Source: Brevundimonas sp. (lineage in GTDB: Bacteria > Pseudomonadota > Alphaproteobacteria > Caulobacterales > Caulobacteraceae). From it: 64,000 nucleotides of DNA. The stretch covers positions 1 to 64,000 of the forward strand of contig NZ_JAUYNX010000008.1 in NCBI RefSeq assembly GCF_030704825.1, in the 5' to 3' direction. Position numbers and translations under genes: made by a program. Under the pieces are notes generated by a model. The model ran no database searches. It saw only the letters and a list, made by a program, of their open reading frames with translations, and was not told where the DNA came from. Positions 32,447-41,156 of this stretch are shown here, piece by piece (positions within the stretch are counted from its first letter, which is position 1; each line of letters begins with the position of its first letter).

Positions 32447-34390
32447 ATGAAATTCACCACCGTCTGCAGTGCGTCCGTTTTGGCGCTCATCATGGCTGCG
32501 CCGCTGGCGGCAACGACGGTCCGCGCCGAGCCCGCCGCCCATGCCAGGCAATCCCCCGAAGCGCCGAAGACCTATACCGCCGCCGAATTCTTCCAGACCC
32601 GCAGCTACGGCATGTCGAGTCCCGCCGGCCTGGGCTTCTCGGCCGACGGCCAGTCGATCCTGATCAGCAGCGACGAGACCGGCGTTTTCAACGCCTGGGC
32701 CCTGCCCGTCTCCGGCGGCGCGCCCGTCCAGCTCAGCGCTTCGACCACCGTCGCGACCCGCGGCCTCAGCTATTTCCCCACTGACGGCCGGGTCCTGCTG
32801 GCCGCCGACAGCGGGGGCGGCGGCAGCGAACTGACCCATGTCTATGTCCGCGAACTTGACGGAACGATCCGCGACGTGACGCCCGGGGAGAACGTCAAGG
32901 CCGACCTGCTGGGCTGGAACGCCGCGCGGGACACGTTCTTCGTCACGTCCAACCTCCGCGATCCGGAAGTCTTCGATCTCTATGCCTACGATCCCGCCAC
33001 CTACGAGAGCCGGCTGGTGTTCCAGAACCCGGGCATGTTCATCGCCGACATCTCGCCCGACGGCCGCTGGCTGGCCATCGACAAGCCGAACACCAGCGCC
33101 GACAGCGATGTCTATCTGGTCGATCTCCAGGGCGACAAGGAACCGCGCCTGATCACCGCTCATGAGGGCGCCGTCTCCTACGGGACCTACGCCTTCACAC
33201 CCGACAGCCGACAACTGGTCTACGGCACCGACCAGCACGGCGAGTTCAACCAGGCTTGGACCCATGACCTGACGACCGGCGAGAAGGCGCCCCTGATCCA
33301 GGCCGACTGGGACGTCCAGTTCGTCAGCTATTCGCCATCGGGCCGCTATCGCGTCTCGGCCCTGAACGCCGACGCCTCAACCGAGCTGACCCTGCTCGAC
33401 ACCGCCACGGGCCAACCCGCCCGCCTGACCGGTCTGCCGGGCGGCGACATCGGCCAGGTGCGCTTCAACGCAGACGAAACCCTGATCGCCTTCACGATCT
33501 CATCCGACACTTCGCCCAATGACGTCTATACGGCGGACCTCGCAACCGGAGAAACACGACGGCTGCTGACCGCGCTGAATCCGGTCATCAGCGAGGCGGA
33601 CCTGGTCGAGTCCAGCGTCGTGCGCTACACAGCCTCGGACGGAACGATGATACCGGGCGTGCTGTACCGGCCGCGCGGCGCCTCGGCGGCCCATCCCGTC
33701 CCGGCCATCGTCTTCGTCCACGGGGGCCCGGGCGGCCAGAGCACCCGTGGCTATTCGCCGATGATCCAGCATCTGGTGAACCACGGCTACGCGGTGCTAG
33801 CGGCCAACAACCGCGGCTCCTCCGGCTACGGCAAGACCTTCTTCCACATGGACGACCGCGCCCACGGCGAGGCCGATCTGCAGGACATCGTCGACGCCGG
33901 GAACTGGTTGAGGGCGCAGGACTGGGTCGCCGACGACCAGGTCGCGGTGATGGGCGGGTCCTATGGCGGCTACATGACCGCCGCGGCCCTGGCCTTCCAC
34001 CCCGAGGCCTTCGAGGCGGGCGTCAACATCTTCGGCGTGACCAACTGGGTGCGGACGCTTGAGTCCATCCCCGCCTGGTGGGGGGCCCAGCGCGAGGCCC
34101 TGTTCGACGAGATGGGCGATCCGGCTGTCGACGCCGAACGCCACCGCCGCATCTCGCCGCTGTTCCACGCCGCCAACATCCGGCGACCCATGCTGGTGGT
34201 GCAGGGCGCCAACGATCCGCGCGTGCTGCAGGTCGAGAGTGACGAACTGGTCGCCGCCGTGCGGGCCAATGACGTGCCCGTGGAATACGTCCTGTTCCCC
34301 GACGAGGGTCACGGCTTCCAGCGCCGCGACAACCGCATCACGGCCCAGGAAGCGTATCTGAAGTTCCTGGACGAATACGTCCGGCATTGA
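32447..34390 (+). CDS. S9 family prolyl oligopeptidase-type peptidase, exported
   Basis: A 647-residue serine peptidase with a signal peptide (MKFTTVCSASVLALIMAAP), a WD/beta-propeller-like region (about 55-390) and a C-terminal alpha/beta-hydrolase domain. The triad is Ser505 in MGGSYGGYM, Asp590 in GANDPRV and His622 in DEGHGF. The domain order matches acylaminoacyl peptidases and dipeptidyl peptidase-like S9 enzymes that cut short peptides in the periplasm. An upstream ATG at 32414 adds 11 residues; ATG 32447 starts directly at the signal peptide and is preferred. Monocistronic, about 100 bases after the frameshifted hemerythrin gene. Confidence 0.92.
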   Translation: MKFTTVCSASVLALIMAAPLAATTVRAEPAAHARQSPEAPKTYTAAEFFQTRSYGMSSPAGLGFSADGQSILISSDETGVFNAWALPVSGGAPVQLSASTTVATRGLSYFPTDGRVLLAADSGGGGSELTHVYVRELDGTIRDVTPGENVKADLLGWNAARDTFFVTSNLRDPEVFDLYAYDPATYESRLVFQNPGMFIADISPDGRWLAIDKPNTSADSDVYLVDLQGDKEPRLITAHEGAVSYGTYAFTPDSRQLVYGTDQHGEFNQAWTHDLTTGEKAPLIQADWDVQFVSYSPSGRYRVSALNADASTELTLLDTATGQPARLTGLPGGDIGQVRFNADETLIAFTISSDTSPNDVYTADLATGETRRLLTALNPVISEADLVESSVVRYTASDGTMIPGVLYRPRGASAAHPVPAIVFVHGGPGGQSTRGYSPMIQHLVNHGYAVLAANNRGSSGYGKTFFHMDDRAHGEADLQDIVDAGNWLRAQDWVADDQVAVMGGSYGGYMTAAALAFHPEAFEAGVNIFGVTNWVRTLESIPAWWGAQREALFDEMGDPAVDAERHRRISPLFHAANIRRPMLVVQGANDPRVLQVESDELVAAVRANDVPVEYVLFPDEGHGFQRRDNRITAQEAYLKFLDEYVRH

Positions 34391-34414
34391 GGTCGCACGC
34401 GGACGCCGGCGGGT

Positions 34415-35266
34415 TCAGGCCTCGCCCGGCGTCCGCGTCGGCATCAGCTTCCTGCGCTGCCGGACCAGGGCCAGGGGCCGCCCGTCCGGTGCGTGCGCCA
34501 CCCCGTCCTCGACCGCCCAGCCGCCGCCGACGTCGCGGCTGGTGAAGAGGAAATGGGCCCAGCCGTCCGGCGAGGTCTCCGGCGTGATCGCCGTCAGCAG
34601 GTCGGCCCTCAGATCGACGCTGGCGGAAATGATCGGCGGGGCCGGCAAGGCCGTGAAATACGTCGGGTACAGGCCATCCAGCAGAAACAGCAGCCGCGCC
34701 TCGTCCAGCGGCGCGCCGTCCGCCGTCCGCATCCAGCAGCCCAGTTCCGGCGTCTGTCCGGCGTTCGCGCCAAACAATTTCGGTCCGGCGACGAAGCGGT
34801 GCTCGATGTGGCGGGTGAACCAGGGACCGAACCGGGGGTCCATCGGCGTGGCCTCCAGCTCGTCCACCGGCGTCGGACGGATGCTCAACGGCGTGATCAC
34901 CGGGCCATCGACGTCGCGTCCGAATGTTCCCAACGCCTGGATCGCGGGGCGGCCGGCCTGACCGCCCGTGACGGCGGCATAGGCGACGTTGCGGCCGCCC
35001 CGGTTCATCTCCGGGGTGAAGACCACATCCTCGAACCGGGCCGCCGCCAGATACTGGATGGTCAGCGACTGCAGCGGCGTCTGGACGCCCAGCCCCTGTC
35101 GCATCGCTCCGGCCGCCAGCGCCGCCATCAGGCCGCCGAAGGGCGCGCCGCGCTCCTGGGGGGCCGACTGGGGCGCATTCGAGAAGCCGCCGGTCAGGCG
35201 GGCGGTCAGGCCTCCGGCTCCGTCGTCGGTCAGGGCGAGGGCCTCGGCGAGCGTCTGCTGGGTCAT
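34415..35266 (-). CDS. Thioesterase family protein (acyl-CoA thioesterase-like)
   Basis: A 283-residue protein with a double hotdog pattern of the TesB/4HBT type. APQERGAPFGGLMAALAAG holds the conserved glycine turn, and the segments SLTIQYLAAARFEDV and ISASVDLRADLLTAI mark the two halves. It probably hydrolyses acyl-CoA esters; chain preference is not readable. It is divergent from an HxlR regulator, with which it shares an operator-rich intergenic region of 180 bases, so regulation by that protein is likely. Confidence 0.8.
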   Translation of the reverse strand: MTQQTLAEALALTDDGAGGLTARLTGGFSNAPQSAPQERGAPFGGLMAALAAGAMRQGLGVQTPLQSLTIQYLAAARFEDVVFTPEMNRGGRNVAYAAVTGGQAGRPAIQALGTFGRDVDGPVITPLSIRPTPVDELEATPMDPRFGPWFTRHIEHRFVAGPKLFGANAGQTPELGCWMRTADGAPLDEARLLFLLDGLYPTYFTALPAPPIISASVDLRADLLTAITPETSPDGWAHFLFTSRDVGGGWAVEDGVAHAPDGRPLALVRQRRKLMPTRTPGEA

Positions 35267-35375
35267 GCGTCCGCCATATCGTGAGCGAAAGACGGGCGGA
35301 AGACCGAAGACCTCCGCCCGAGTCGAGGGATCCGGAAACGCCGCAAGCGGGCTCGCCGCGTGTCCGTAGCCAAAC

Positions 35376-35426
35376 AAGACTGACCCAGTCCGTTCGGATT
35401 GGCAACCCTCTTGCCAAAAGACTGAC
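35376..35426. promoter_or_regulatory. Operator cluster between thioesterase and HxlR genes
   Basis: A perfect palindrome TTGGCAA-CCCTC-TTGCCAA (35399-35417) lies between two direct copies of AAGACTGAC (35376-35384 and 35418-35426), whose starts are 42 bases apart, close to four helical turns. GACTG-ACC-CAGTC (35378-35390) is a further short inverted repeat. This is a strong candidate site for the divergently encoded HxlR protein. Confidence 0.6.
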
Positions 35427-35446
35427 GCGAGGTCACTTTCGTCCGT

Positions 35447-35950
35447 ATGGGACGCACCGCAGACTATTCTCGACAGAGCTGTTCGATCGCCGCCACGCTC
35501 GAGGTGATTGGCGATCCGTGGACGCTGCTGGTGATCCGCGACGCCTTCAACGGCGTCAGCCGTTTCGAGCAGTGGCAGGAGCGTCTGGGCGTGGCCCGGA
35601 ATGTTCTGGCGGCCCGCCTCAAGAGCCTGGTCCAGCACGGCGTGCTGGAGCCTCGGCTGTATTCCGAACGGCCGCCCCGCAACGAATACGTCCTGACCGC
35701 CAAGGGCAAGGACCTGTACGGAGTGCTGGTGACCCTGCACGGCTGGGGCGCCAAACACGTCTATGGCGAGGCCGACTCGGGCATCGCCATGATCCACAGG
35801 ACCTGCGGCCATGACCTCGCCCCCCGCATCGCCTGCGGCCACTGCAACGAGATCGTCAAGCCGCGCGACATCCTGCTGACCATGGCCGAAAACCGTCCGA
35901 CGGTCGGCGAGATGATGCCCCGGGAACGGACCGACGAAGAGGCCGCCTGA
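35447..35950 (+). CDS. HxlR family winged-helix transcriptional regulator
   Basis: A 167-residue regulator with an HxlR-type winged-helix domain: CSIAATLEVIGDPWTLLVIR (12-31) is the family hallmark, followed by the recognition region RNVLAARLKSLVQHGVLEPR. Cys12 sits at the position that senses redox or aldehyde stress in several HxlR proteins. A C-terminal extension carries TCGHDLAPRIACGHC (Cys120, Cys130, Cys133), possibly a small metal-binding knuckle. It is divergent from the thioesterase and four bases upstream of a glutathione transferase gene, which suggests control of a small detoxification or lipid-related set. Confidence 0.88.
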   Translation: MGRTADYSRQSCSIAATLEVIGDPWTLLVIRDAFNGVSRFEQWQERLGVARNVLAARLKSLVQHGVLEPRLYSERPPRNEYVLTAKGKDLYGVLVTLHGWGAKHVYGEADSGIAMIHRTCGHDLAPRIACGHCNEIVKPRDILLTMAENRPTVGEMMPRERTDEEAA

Positions 35951-35953
35951 TCC

Positions 35954-36706
35954 ATGGCCGCGCCCGTCACCGTCATCGGCAGTCCCGTCTCGCCCTATGT
36001 GCGCAAGGTGCTGGCCGTCTGCGCAATGAAGGGCGTCGAGGTCGAGCTCGACCCGATTTCGCCGATGATGGGCAATGACGATTTCGAACGACTGAGCCCG
36101 CTGCGGCGCGTGCCGGTCTGGATCGAGGGCGACCTGACCCTGTGCGACTCCAGCGTCATCGTCCAGTACATCGAAGAGACCCGGCCCGGGCCGTCGTTGT
36201 GGCCCGCCGATCCCGCCGAGCGGGCCAAGGCCCGCTGGCTGGAGGAATTCGCCGACACCCGTCTGTTTGACGTGCTCGGCTGGCGGCTGTTCTTCCAGAT
36301 CGCGCTCAAGCCCCGCTTTTTCGGAACCGAGGCCGACCCGGAGATCGTGGAGAAGGCCCGCGACGTCGAACTGCCCCAGATCCTCGACTATCTGGAAGGT
36401 CAGATGCCGGAGAGGGGCTTCCTGTTCGGCGGACTGACCATGGCCGACCTGAGCCTGGCGCCCGCCTTCGCCAACGCCGGCGCAGTGCAGGTCGATGTCG
36501 ACGCCTCCCGCTGGCGGAAGCTGGCCGCCTGGCTGGAACGGATGGAGGCGGAGACGCCGCTCGGTCCGCTGAACAAGCTGGCCCGCACCCTGATGCGCAC
36601 GCCGCTCCACGCCCACCGCGACCGCTTGCCCGAGTTCGGCCTCGCCGCCGCCTCGCGCAGCTGGGCCGGCGAAGGCTACCGCCGCGGGCCGATGACGCCG
36701 GCCTAG
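35954..36706 (+). CDS. Glutathione S-transferase family protein
   Basis: A 250-residue protein with an N-terminal thioredoxin-like domain (VTVIGSPVSPYVRKVLAVC, 5-23) and a helical C-terminal domain, the GST layout. The glutathione gamma-glutamyl contact block LCDSSVIVQYIEE is present. Probably a cytosolic detoxifying or isomerising enzyme; class cannot be fixed by eye. It follows the HxlR gene by three bases, so it is cotranscribed with it. Confidence 0.87.
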   Translation: MAAPVTVIGSPVSPYVRKVLAVCAMKGVEVELDPISPMMGNDDFERLSPLRRVPVWIEGDLTLCDSSVIVQYIEETRPGPSLWPADPAERAKARWLEEFADTRLFDVLGWRLFFQIALKPRFFGTEADPEIVEKARDVELPQILDYLEGQMPERGFLFGGLTMADLSLAPAFANAGAVQVDVDASRWRKLAAWLERMEAETPLGPLNKLARTLMRTPLHAHRDRLPEFGLAAASRSWAGEGYRRGPMTPA

Positions 36707-36759
36707 CCGTCAGGTAACGGCGCCTTCCCGCAAACGCCCGTTGGAGCGATTGTGCATCC

Positions 36760-38199
36760 ATGGGACGAGGGCTGATCATCACGGCCGTGCTGGGCTTGCT
36801 GCTGGCCGGCTGGCCCGCGGCCGCCACCGCTCAGAAACCCGGCGCCCGGAATCCCTCCGTCCAGAATCCCGCCGCCATCCAGCAGGCCGTCAACCAGGGC
36901 CAGCAACTGATGCGGTCCGGGCGGGCCAACGAGGCCGAACCCCTGCTCCGCCGCGCGGCCGAGGACGCCGAACGCCTGTGGGGCGCGACCTCGCCGGACG
37001 CCGGAACCCTGACCATTCTCTGGGCCGATGCCCTGCACGAGGCCGGCCGGACGCAGGAGGCCGAGGCCGCCTATCGCCTGTCCCTGTCGCGGCTGGAGCG
37101 GGTCAATGAGCCCGGCCACCCGATGATCGGCCTGGCGCTCAATAATCTGGGCCTGAACCTGCATGAACAGGGCCGCTACGCCGAGGCGTTGGCGGTTCTG
37201 GAGCGGGCGGTGGCGATCCGGACCGCGATCGAGGGCGAGGCCGGCGCAACCTTGGTCTCGATGAGCAACCGGGCCGTGGCGCTGAAGGCGCTGGGGCGGT
37301 TCGAGGAGGCGGATCTCCTGTACGAACGGGTGCTGGCGGCGCGGCGGCGCGGCGGCGATCCGCTGGATCTGGCCACGACCCTGAACAATCTGGGCGCCAA
37401 CCGGCTGATGATGGATCGGCCGGACGAGGCGGAGACGGCGCTGCGCGAGGCGCTGGCGTTGCGCGAGGCCGGGCTGGGCGGCAGTCATCCGCTGACAGCC
37501 CAGACGCTGAGCCTGCTGGCCGATGCCCTGGCGGCGCAGGGCCGGTTCGAGGCCGCGGCGATGATGCAGCGCCGGGCGCTGGACACCTTCGGGCCCGACG
37601 CGGACCCGGTCGAGCGGGCCGCCGCCCTGGCCAATCTGGCCGACATCCTCAAGTCGCTGGACCGGAACGAGGAGGCCCTGCCCCTCGACCGCGCGGCCTT
37701 CGACCTGACGCGGACGGCCCTGGGGACCGGGCATCCGGAGACGCTCGGCGCCATGATCGGACTGGCGGACTCCCTGCTGGCCACCGGCGCGGCGGTCGAG
37801 GCCCGGCCTCTGCTGGTCGAGGCATTGCGGCTGCAGGCCAGGGCGCTGGGACCGGATCATCCGGCGCGGCTGCAGCCCCTGTTCCTGCTCGGCGTCGCCG
37901 AGGGCGAGGCCGGCGATCGCGCGGCCGCTATCGCAGCCCTGCGCGAGGCGGCGCGGATCGCCGACGTCGCCCTGCCGCCGGACCACCTGGCGCGCATAGG
38001 AAGCCAGGCCAATCTGGGCGCCGCCCTCGCCGCCGACCGGAAGCCCGACGAGGCCTTGCCGCTGCTGCGGACGGCAGGCCGTTCCCTGCGCGCCGACCGG
38101 GGGCGCCGCCCGGATCCGGAACGGACCCGGCGCGAGCTCGAGGCCTGGCGCCGGGTGTTCCGTCTGACCGTCACCGCCGCCTGGGACGCGGCCGCGTGA
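36760..38199 (+). CDS. Tetratricopeptide repeat protein, exported
   Basis: A 479-residue protein with a signal peptide (MGRGLIITAVLGLLLAGWPA then ATAQ) followed by about eight to nine TPR/kinesin-light-chain-like repeats of about 42 residues. Clear copies are GLALNNLGLNLHEQGRYAEA, ATTLNNLGANRLMMDRPDEA and AAALANLADILKSLDRNEEA. It presents a periplasmic protein-binding solenoid; the partner is unknown. No enzymatic motif is seen. It stands between the GST and thiolase genes without tight linkage to either. Confidence 0.85.
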   Translation: MGRGLIITAVLGLLLAGWPAAATAQKPGARNPSVQNPAAIQQAVNQGQQLMRSGRANEAEPLLRRAAEDAERLWGATSPDAGTLTILWADALHEAGRTQEAEAAYRLSLSRLERVNEPGHPMIGLALNNLGLNLHEQGRYAEALAVLERAVAIRTAIEGEAGATLVSMSNRAVALKALGRFEEADLLYERVLAARRRGGDPLDLATTLNNLGANRLMMDRPDEAETALREALALREAGLGGSHPLTAQTLSLLADALAAQGRFEAAAMMQRRALDTFGPDADPVERAAALANLADILKSLDRNEEALPLDRAAFDLTRTALGTGHPETLGAMIGLADSLLATGAAVEARPLLVEALRLQARALGPDHPARLQPLFLLGVAEGEAGDRAAAIAALREAARIADVALPPDHLARIGSQANLGAALAADRKPDEALPLLRTAGRSLRADRGRRPDPERTRRELEAWRRVFRLTVTAAWDAAA

Positions 38200-38262
38200 T
38201 CTTGCGCTTTGGCCGGTTTGCGCCGATCTAGCCGCCGTCCCTGTTCCCCTGGATTCCGCTTC

Positions 38263-39444
38263 ATGTCCGATCCCGTCGTCATCGTCTCCTTCGCCCGCAC
38301 GCCGATGGGCGGCTTCCAGGGCGCCCTGTCCGGCGTCAAGGCGACCGAGCTGGGCGCGACGGCGGTCAGGGCCGCGGTCGAGCGGGCGGGCGTGCCTCCG
38401 GCGAAGATCGAGCAGATCTACATGGGCTGCGTCCTGCCGGCCGGCCTCGGTCAAGCGCCGGCGCGCCAGGCGGCGATCGGCGCCGGGCTCGGCCAGCATG
38501 TGGAGGCGACGACGGTCAACAAGATGTGCGGCTCGGGCCTGCAGGCGGTGATGATGGCCTCGGACTCGTTGGCCGCCGGCAGCGCCGATGTCATCGTGGC
38601 GGGCGGCATGGAGTCGATGTCCGGCGCTCCCTATCTGATGACCAAGCACCGCGGCGGGGCCCGCATCGGCCACGATATCATCGTCGACAGCATGTACATG
38701 GACGGGCTGGAGGACGCCTATACGCCCGGCAAGCTGATGGGGGCGTTCGCCGAGGACTCGGCCCGCACCTATCAGTTCACCCGCGAGGCGCAGGATGAAT
38801 ACGCCATCGAGAGCCTGAACCGGGCCCGCGAGGCCATCGCCTCGGGCGCCTTCAAGGCCGAGATCACGCCGGTCGAGGTCACCTCGCGCAAGGGCGTCGA
38901 GACCGTCAGCGAGGACGAACAGCCCGGCCGCGCCATGCCGGAAAAGATACCGCACCTGAAGCCCGCCTTCTCGAAGGACGGCACCATCACCGCCGCCAAC
39001 GCCAGCTCGATCTCGGACGGCGCCGCGGCCCTGGTGATGACGCGCGAGAGCGTGGCGCGTGCGCTGGGCCTGCCGGTCATCGCCCGCATCGTCAGCCACG
39101 CGGCCCATGCCCATGAGCCGGGTCTGTTCACCACCGCCCCGGTCCCCGCCATGCAGAAGGCGCTGAAGAAGGCCGGCTGGTCGGTCGAGGACGTCGACCT
39201 GTGGGAGATCAACGAGGCCTTCGCCGTGGTGGCCATGATCGCCATGCGCGACATGGGCATCGATCGGGCGAAGCTGAACGTCAACGGCGGCGCCACCGCC
39301 CTCGGCCACCCTATCGGCGCCTCGGGCGCGCGCATCCTGACCACCCTGCTGGCCGCGCTCCAGGCGCGCGGCGGGACCAGGGGCGTGGCCAGCCTGTGCA
39401 TCGGCGGCGGCGAGGCCGTGGCCGTGGCGGTCGAACTGGCCTGA
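38263..39444 (+). CDS. Acetyl-CoA C-acyltransferase (biosynthetic-type thiolase)
   Basis: A 393-residue thiolase with the three catalytic residues at the classic positions: Cys89 in NKMCGSG, His349 in ALGHPIGASG and Cys379 in LCIGGGEA. It condenses two acetyl-CoA to acetoacetyl-CoA or runs the reverse cleavage. Near-identity of spacing with PhaA/AtoB thiolases favours acetyl-CoA acetyltransferase over a long-chain enzyme. ATG 38263 is preferred over the earlier ATG at 38209 because family members start MxxPVVIVSxARTP. It could work with the CoA transferase at 16827-18399 in acetoacetate metabolism, though far apart. Confidence 0.93.
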   Translation: MSDPVVIVSFARTPMGGFQGALSGVKATELGATAVRAAVERAGVPPAKIEQIYMGCVLPAGLGQAPARQAAIGAGLGQHVEATTVNKMCGSGLQAVMMASDSLAAGSADVIVAGGMESMSGAPYLMTKHRGGARIGHDIIVDSMYMDGLEDAYTPGKLMGAFAEDSARTYQFTREAQDEYAIESLNRAREAIASGAFKAEITPVEVTSRKGVETVSEDEQPGRAMPEKIPHLKPAFSKDGTITAANASSISDGAAALVMTRESVARALGLPVIARIVSHAAHAHEPGLFTTAPVPAMQKALKKAGWSVEDVDLWEINEAFAVVAMIAMRDMGIDRAKLNVNGGATALGHPIGASGARILTTLLAALQARGGTRGVASLCIGGGEAVAVAVELA

Positions 39445-39532
39445 GGCCGTTCAGCCGGCGACGGCCCGTCGGCCGGGAAGCGGCTTGTCGAAATCCGCTT
39501 CCATGGCCTAGCCTCGGCCTCAGGAGAGCCCC

Positions 39533-40516
39533 ATGACCCTCAATCGCCGAACCGCCCTGGGCCTCGCCGCCCTGGCCGTGACGACCCGCCCTGCTATCGC
39601 CATGACACCGGTGTCTCAGATCGCGCCGCCCGACCCGGCCGAGACGATCCGGCTGTGGCCCGGCCCGGCGCCCGGCGGGGAGGGTGTCACGGTCACGCCG
39701 CAGGTCGTCGAGCGATCGACCGACCCCGCCTTCCATGACCGCTTCGCCCGCTACACCACCGACCCGATCCTGACCGTGCTGAGGCCTGATCGACCGAATG
39801 GCGCCTCCCTGCTGCTGATACCCGGCGGCGGATACAAATGGGCGGTGGTCGACAAGGAGGGGATGGACTGCGCCCGGGTGTTCACTGCGGCGGGGATCAC
39901 CTGTTTCGTGCTGCGCTACCGCCTGCCCGGCGATGGCTGGGCCGCGGGACCCGATACGCCGCTGCAGGACGCCCAACGCGCGCTGCGGCTGATCCGGTCG
40001 CGGGCGACGGCCGACGGGCTGGACCCCATGCGCGTCGCCGTGCTCGGTGCGTCGGCGGGCGGCCATCTGGCGGGGATGCTGACGGCGCGATCCGATGCGA
40101 CCTACGCCGCCGTTGACGAAGCCGATGCCGCCTCCCACCGCCCCGACCTGAGCGTTCTGATGTACCCGGTGGCGACCATGGCGGATCCCCATGTCCATGC
40201 CGGATCGCGGCACGAATTGCTGGGGCCGGCGCCCACGCCGCAGGCGATCGACCGTTATTCGCTGGAGCGGATGGACTGGACCGGCCGGCCGCCGACCTTC
40301 CTGCTGCATGCGATCGACGACGGGGCGGTCCCGGTCGAAAACAGCCTGCTGCTGCTGGCGACCCTGCGCGCGGCCGGAATCCCGGCCGAGGCACATCTGT
40401 TCCAGGAGGGCGGCCATGGCTTCGGGGTCCGCCTGATCCAAGGCCGGCCAGCCGCCGCCTGGCCGCGACTGGTCCTGGCCTGGGCGGCGCGCCATGGCTG
40501 GATCGGCTCCACCTGA
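39533..40516 (+). CDS. Exported alpha/beta-hydrolase (BD-FAE/acetyl-xylan-esterase-like)
   Basis: A 327-residue hydrolase with a short Tat-like signal (MTLNRRTALGLAALAV). The fold signature is present: LLLIPGGGYKW for the oxyanion region, LGASAGGHLAG with nucleophile Ser174, a probable Asp in HAIDDGAVPVENS and His in EGGHGFG. It resembles the carbohydrate-esterase-like hydrolases often annotated as xylanase or esterase/lipase. Probable substrate is an acylated sugar; specificity is not readable. It follows the thiolase by 88 bases. Confidence 0.85.
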   Translation: MTLNRRTALGLAALAVTTRPAIAMTPVSQIAPPDPAETIRLWPGPAPGGEGVTVTPQVVERSTDPAFHDRFARYTTDPILTVLRPDRPNGASLLLIPGGGYKWAVVDKEGMDCARVFTAAGITCFVLRYRLPGDGWAAGPDTPLQDAQRALRLIRSRATADGLDPMRVAVLGASAGGHLAGMLTARSDATYAAVDEADAASHRPDLSVLMYPVATMADPHVHAGSRHELLGPAPTPQAIDRYSLERMDWTGRPPTFLLHAIDDGAVPVENSLLLLATLRAAGIPAEAHLFQEGGHGFGVRLIQGRPAAAWPRLVLAWAARHGWIGST

Positions 40517-40560
40517 TCCTCACGCCCATCCCGGGGACAGCCCCCGGGAACGCCATGGCC

Positions 40561-40722
40561 TCAGCGCGACGGCCAAACATCCCGGGCCGGCTGGAACCCG
40601 CCGGGGGTCTGGCCGCCCTCATCGTGGGGATCGTCCGGCCGCGACGTTGCCAGCGCTCGCGAGGCCCCGTCGCGGCGCATGAGACGGACCAGAGACGCCG
40701 GACCGGCGGTCAGCACGATCAT
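40561..40722 (-). CDS. 53-residue microprotein with strong Shine-Dalgarno and Fur-like box
   Basis: An ORF that starts MIVLTAGPASLVRLMRRDGA and ends PARDVWPSR. Its ATG at 40722 is preceded by AGGAGGTGACG, one of the best ribosome sites in the window (AGGAGG five bases from the ATG). A Fur-like box (40738-40753) lies just upstream. The text is a short hydrophobic start followed by a polar Asp/Pro/Arg-rich tail, with no cysteines. No family was recognised; it does not resemble HemP. Existence as a gene rests on the ribosome site and the box, not on homology. Confidence 0.55.
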   Translation of the reverse strand: MIVLTAGPASLVRLMRRDGASRALATSRPDDPHDEGGQTPGGFQPARDVWPSR

Positions 40723-40737
40723 CGTCACCTCCTGACA

Positions 40738-40753
40738 TTGCGAATCGTTTGCA
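40738..40753. promoter_or_regulatory. Fur-like box upstream of the microprotein gene
   Basis: TTGCGAATCGTTTGCA agrees at 13 of 16 positions with the box in front of bfd (TTGCGAATGGTTCGCT, 47728 to 47713 on the minus strand). Both end 15-18 bases before the start codon. The match with an iron gene suggests Fur-type control of the 53-residue ORF or of the divergent VOC gene. Confidence 0.5.
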
Positions 40754-40820
40754 GATTTGCGCGGAACCCGACCGCATGGCAAGTCCGTTTGCGGATGGCG
40801 ATCCGTACGGAGCATCACCC

Positions 40821-41156
40821 ATGCGTGAAGACGGAAAGCTGGATTATCTCGAACTACCGGGCGGCGACCTCGGCGCGGTGAAGGCCTTCTACGGCGCGGC
40901 GTTCGGCTGGGCCTTCCAGGATTATGGACCGACCTACGCGGCCTTCGACGAGGGGCTCGGTGGCGGCTTCGACGGCGACGCCGTGTCGGACAAGCCCCTG
41001 CCCGTCCTGTTCGCCCGCGATCTCGAGGCCGTGGCCGCAAAGGTCGAGGCGGCCGGAGGCGTGATCGTCAAGCCGATCTTCGCCTTCCCCGGCGGCCGGC
41101 GGTTCCATTTCCGCGATCCCGCCGGAAACGAACTGGCCGTCTGGTCCGAGACCTGA
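40821..41156 (+). CDS. VOC (glyoxalase/bleomycin-resistance) family protein
   Basis: A 111-residue single VOC module. LDYLELPGGDLGAVKAFYGA at the start and FPGGRRFHFRDPAGNELAVW at the end are the paired beta-alpha-beta units; VOC proteins form dimers that bind metal and small molecules. Substrate unknown. ATG 40821 is taken as the start because the earlier in-frame ATGs (40749, 40776) read through the intergenic region. It is followed immediately by the YkgJ-type gene, whose best start overlaps its stop codon. Confidence 0.85.
   Translation: MREDGKLDYLELPGGDLGAVKAFYGAAFGWAFQDYGPTYAAFDEGLGGGFDGDAVSDKPLPVLFARDLEAVAAKVEAAGGVIVKPIFAFPGGRRFHFRDPAGNELAVWSET

Noticed and set aside
36703..39309. 868-codon minus-strand open frame
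   Set aside because: Antisense to the TPR and thiolase genes, low-complexity text, no start signal.
40749..40820. N-terminal extension of the VOC protein from an earlier ATG
   Set aside because: It reads through the Fur-like box and intergenic sequence; the VOC domain begins at the ATG 40821.
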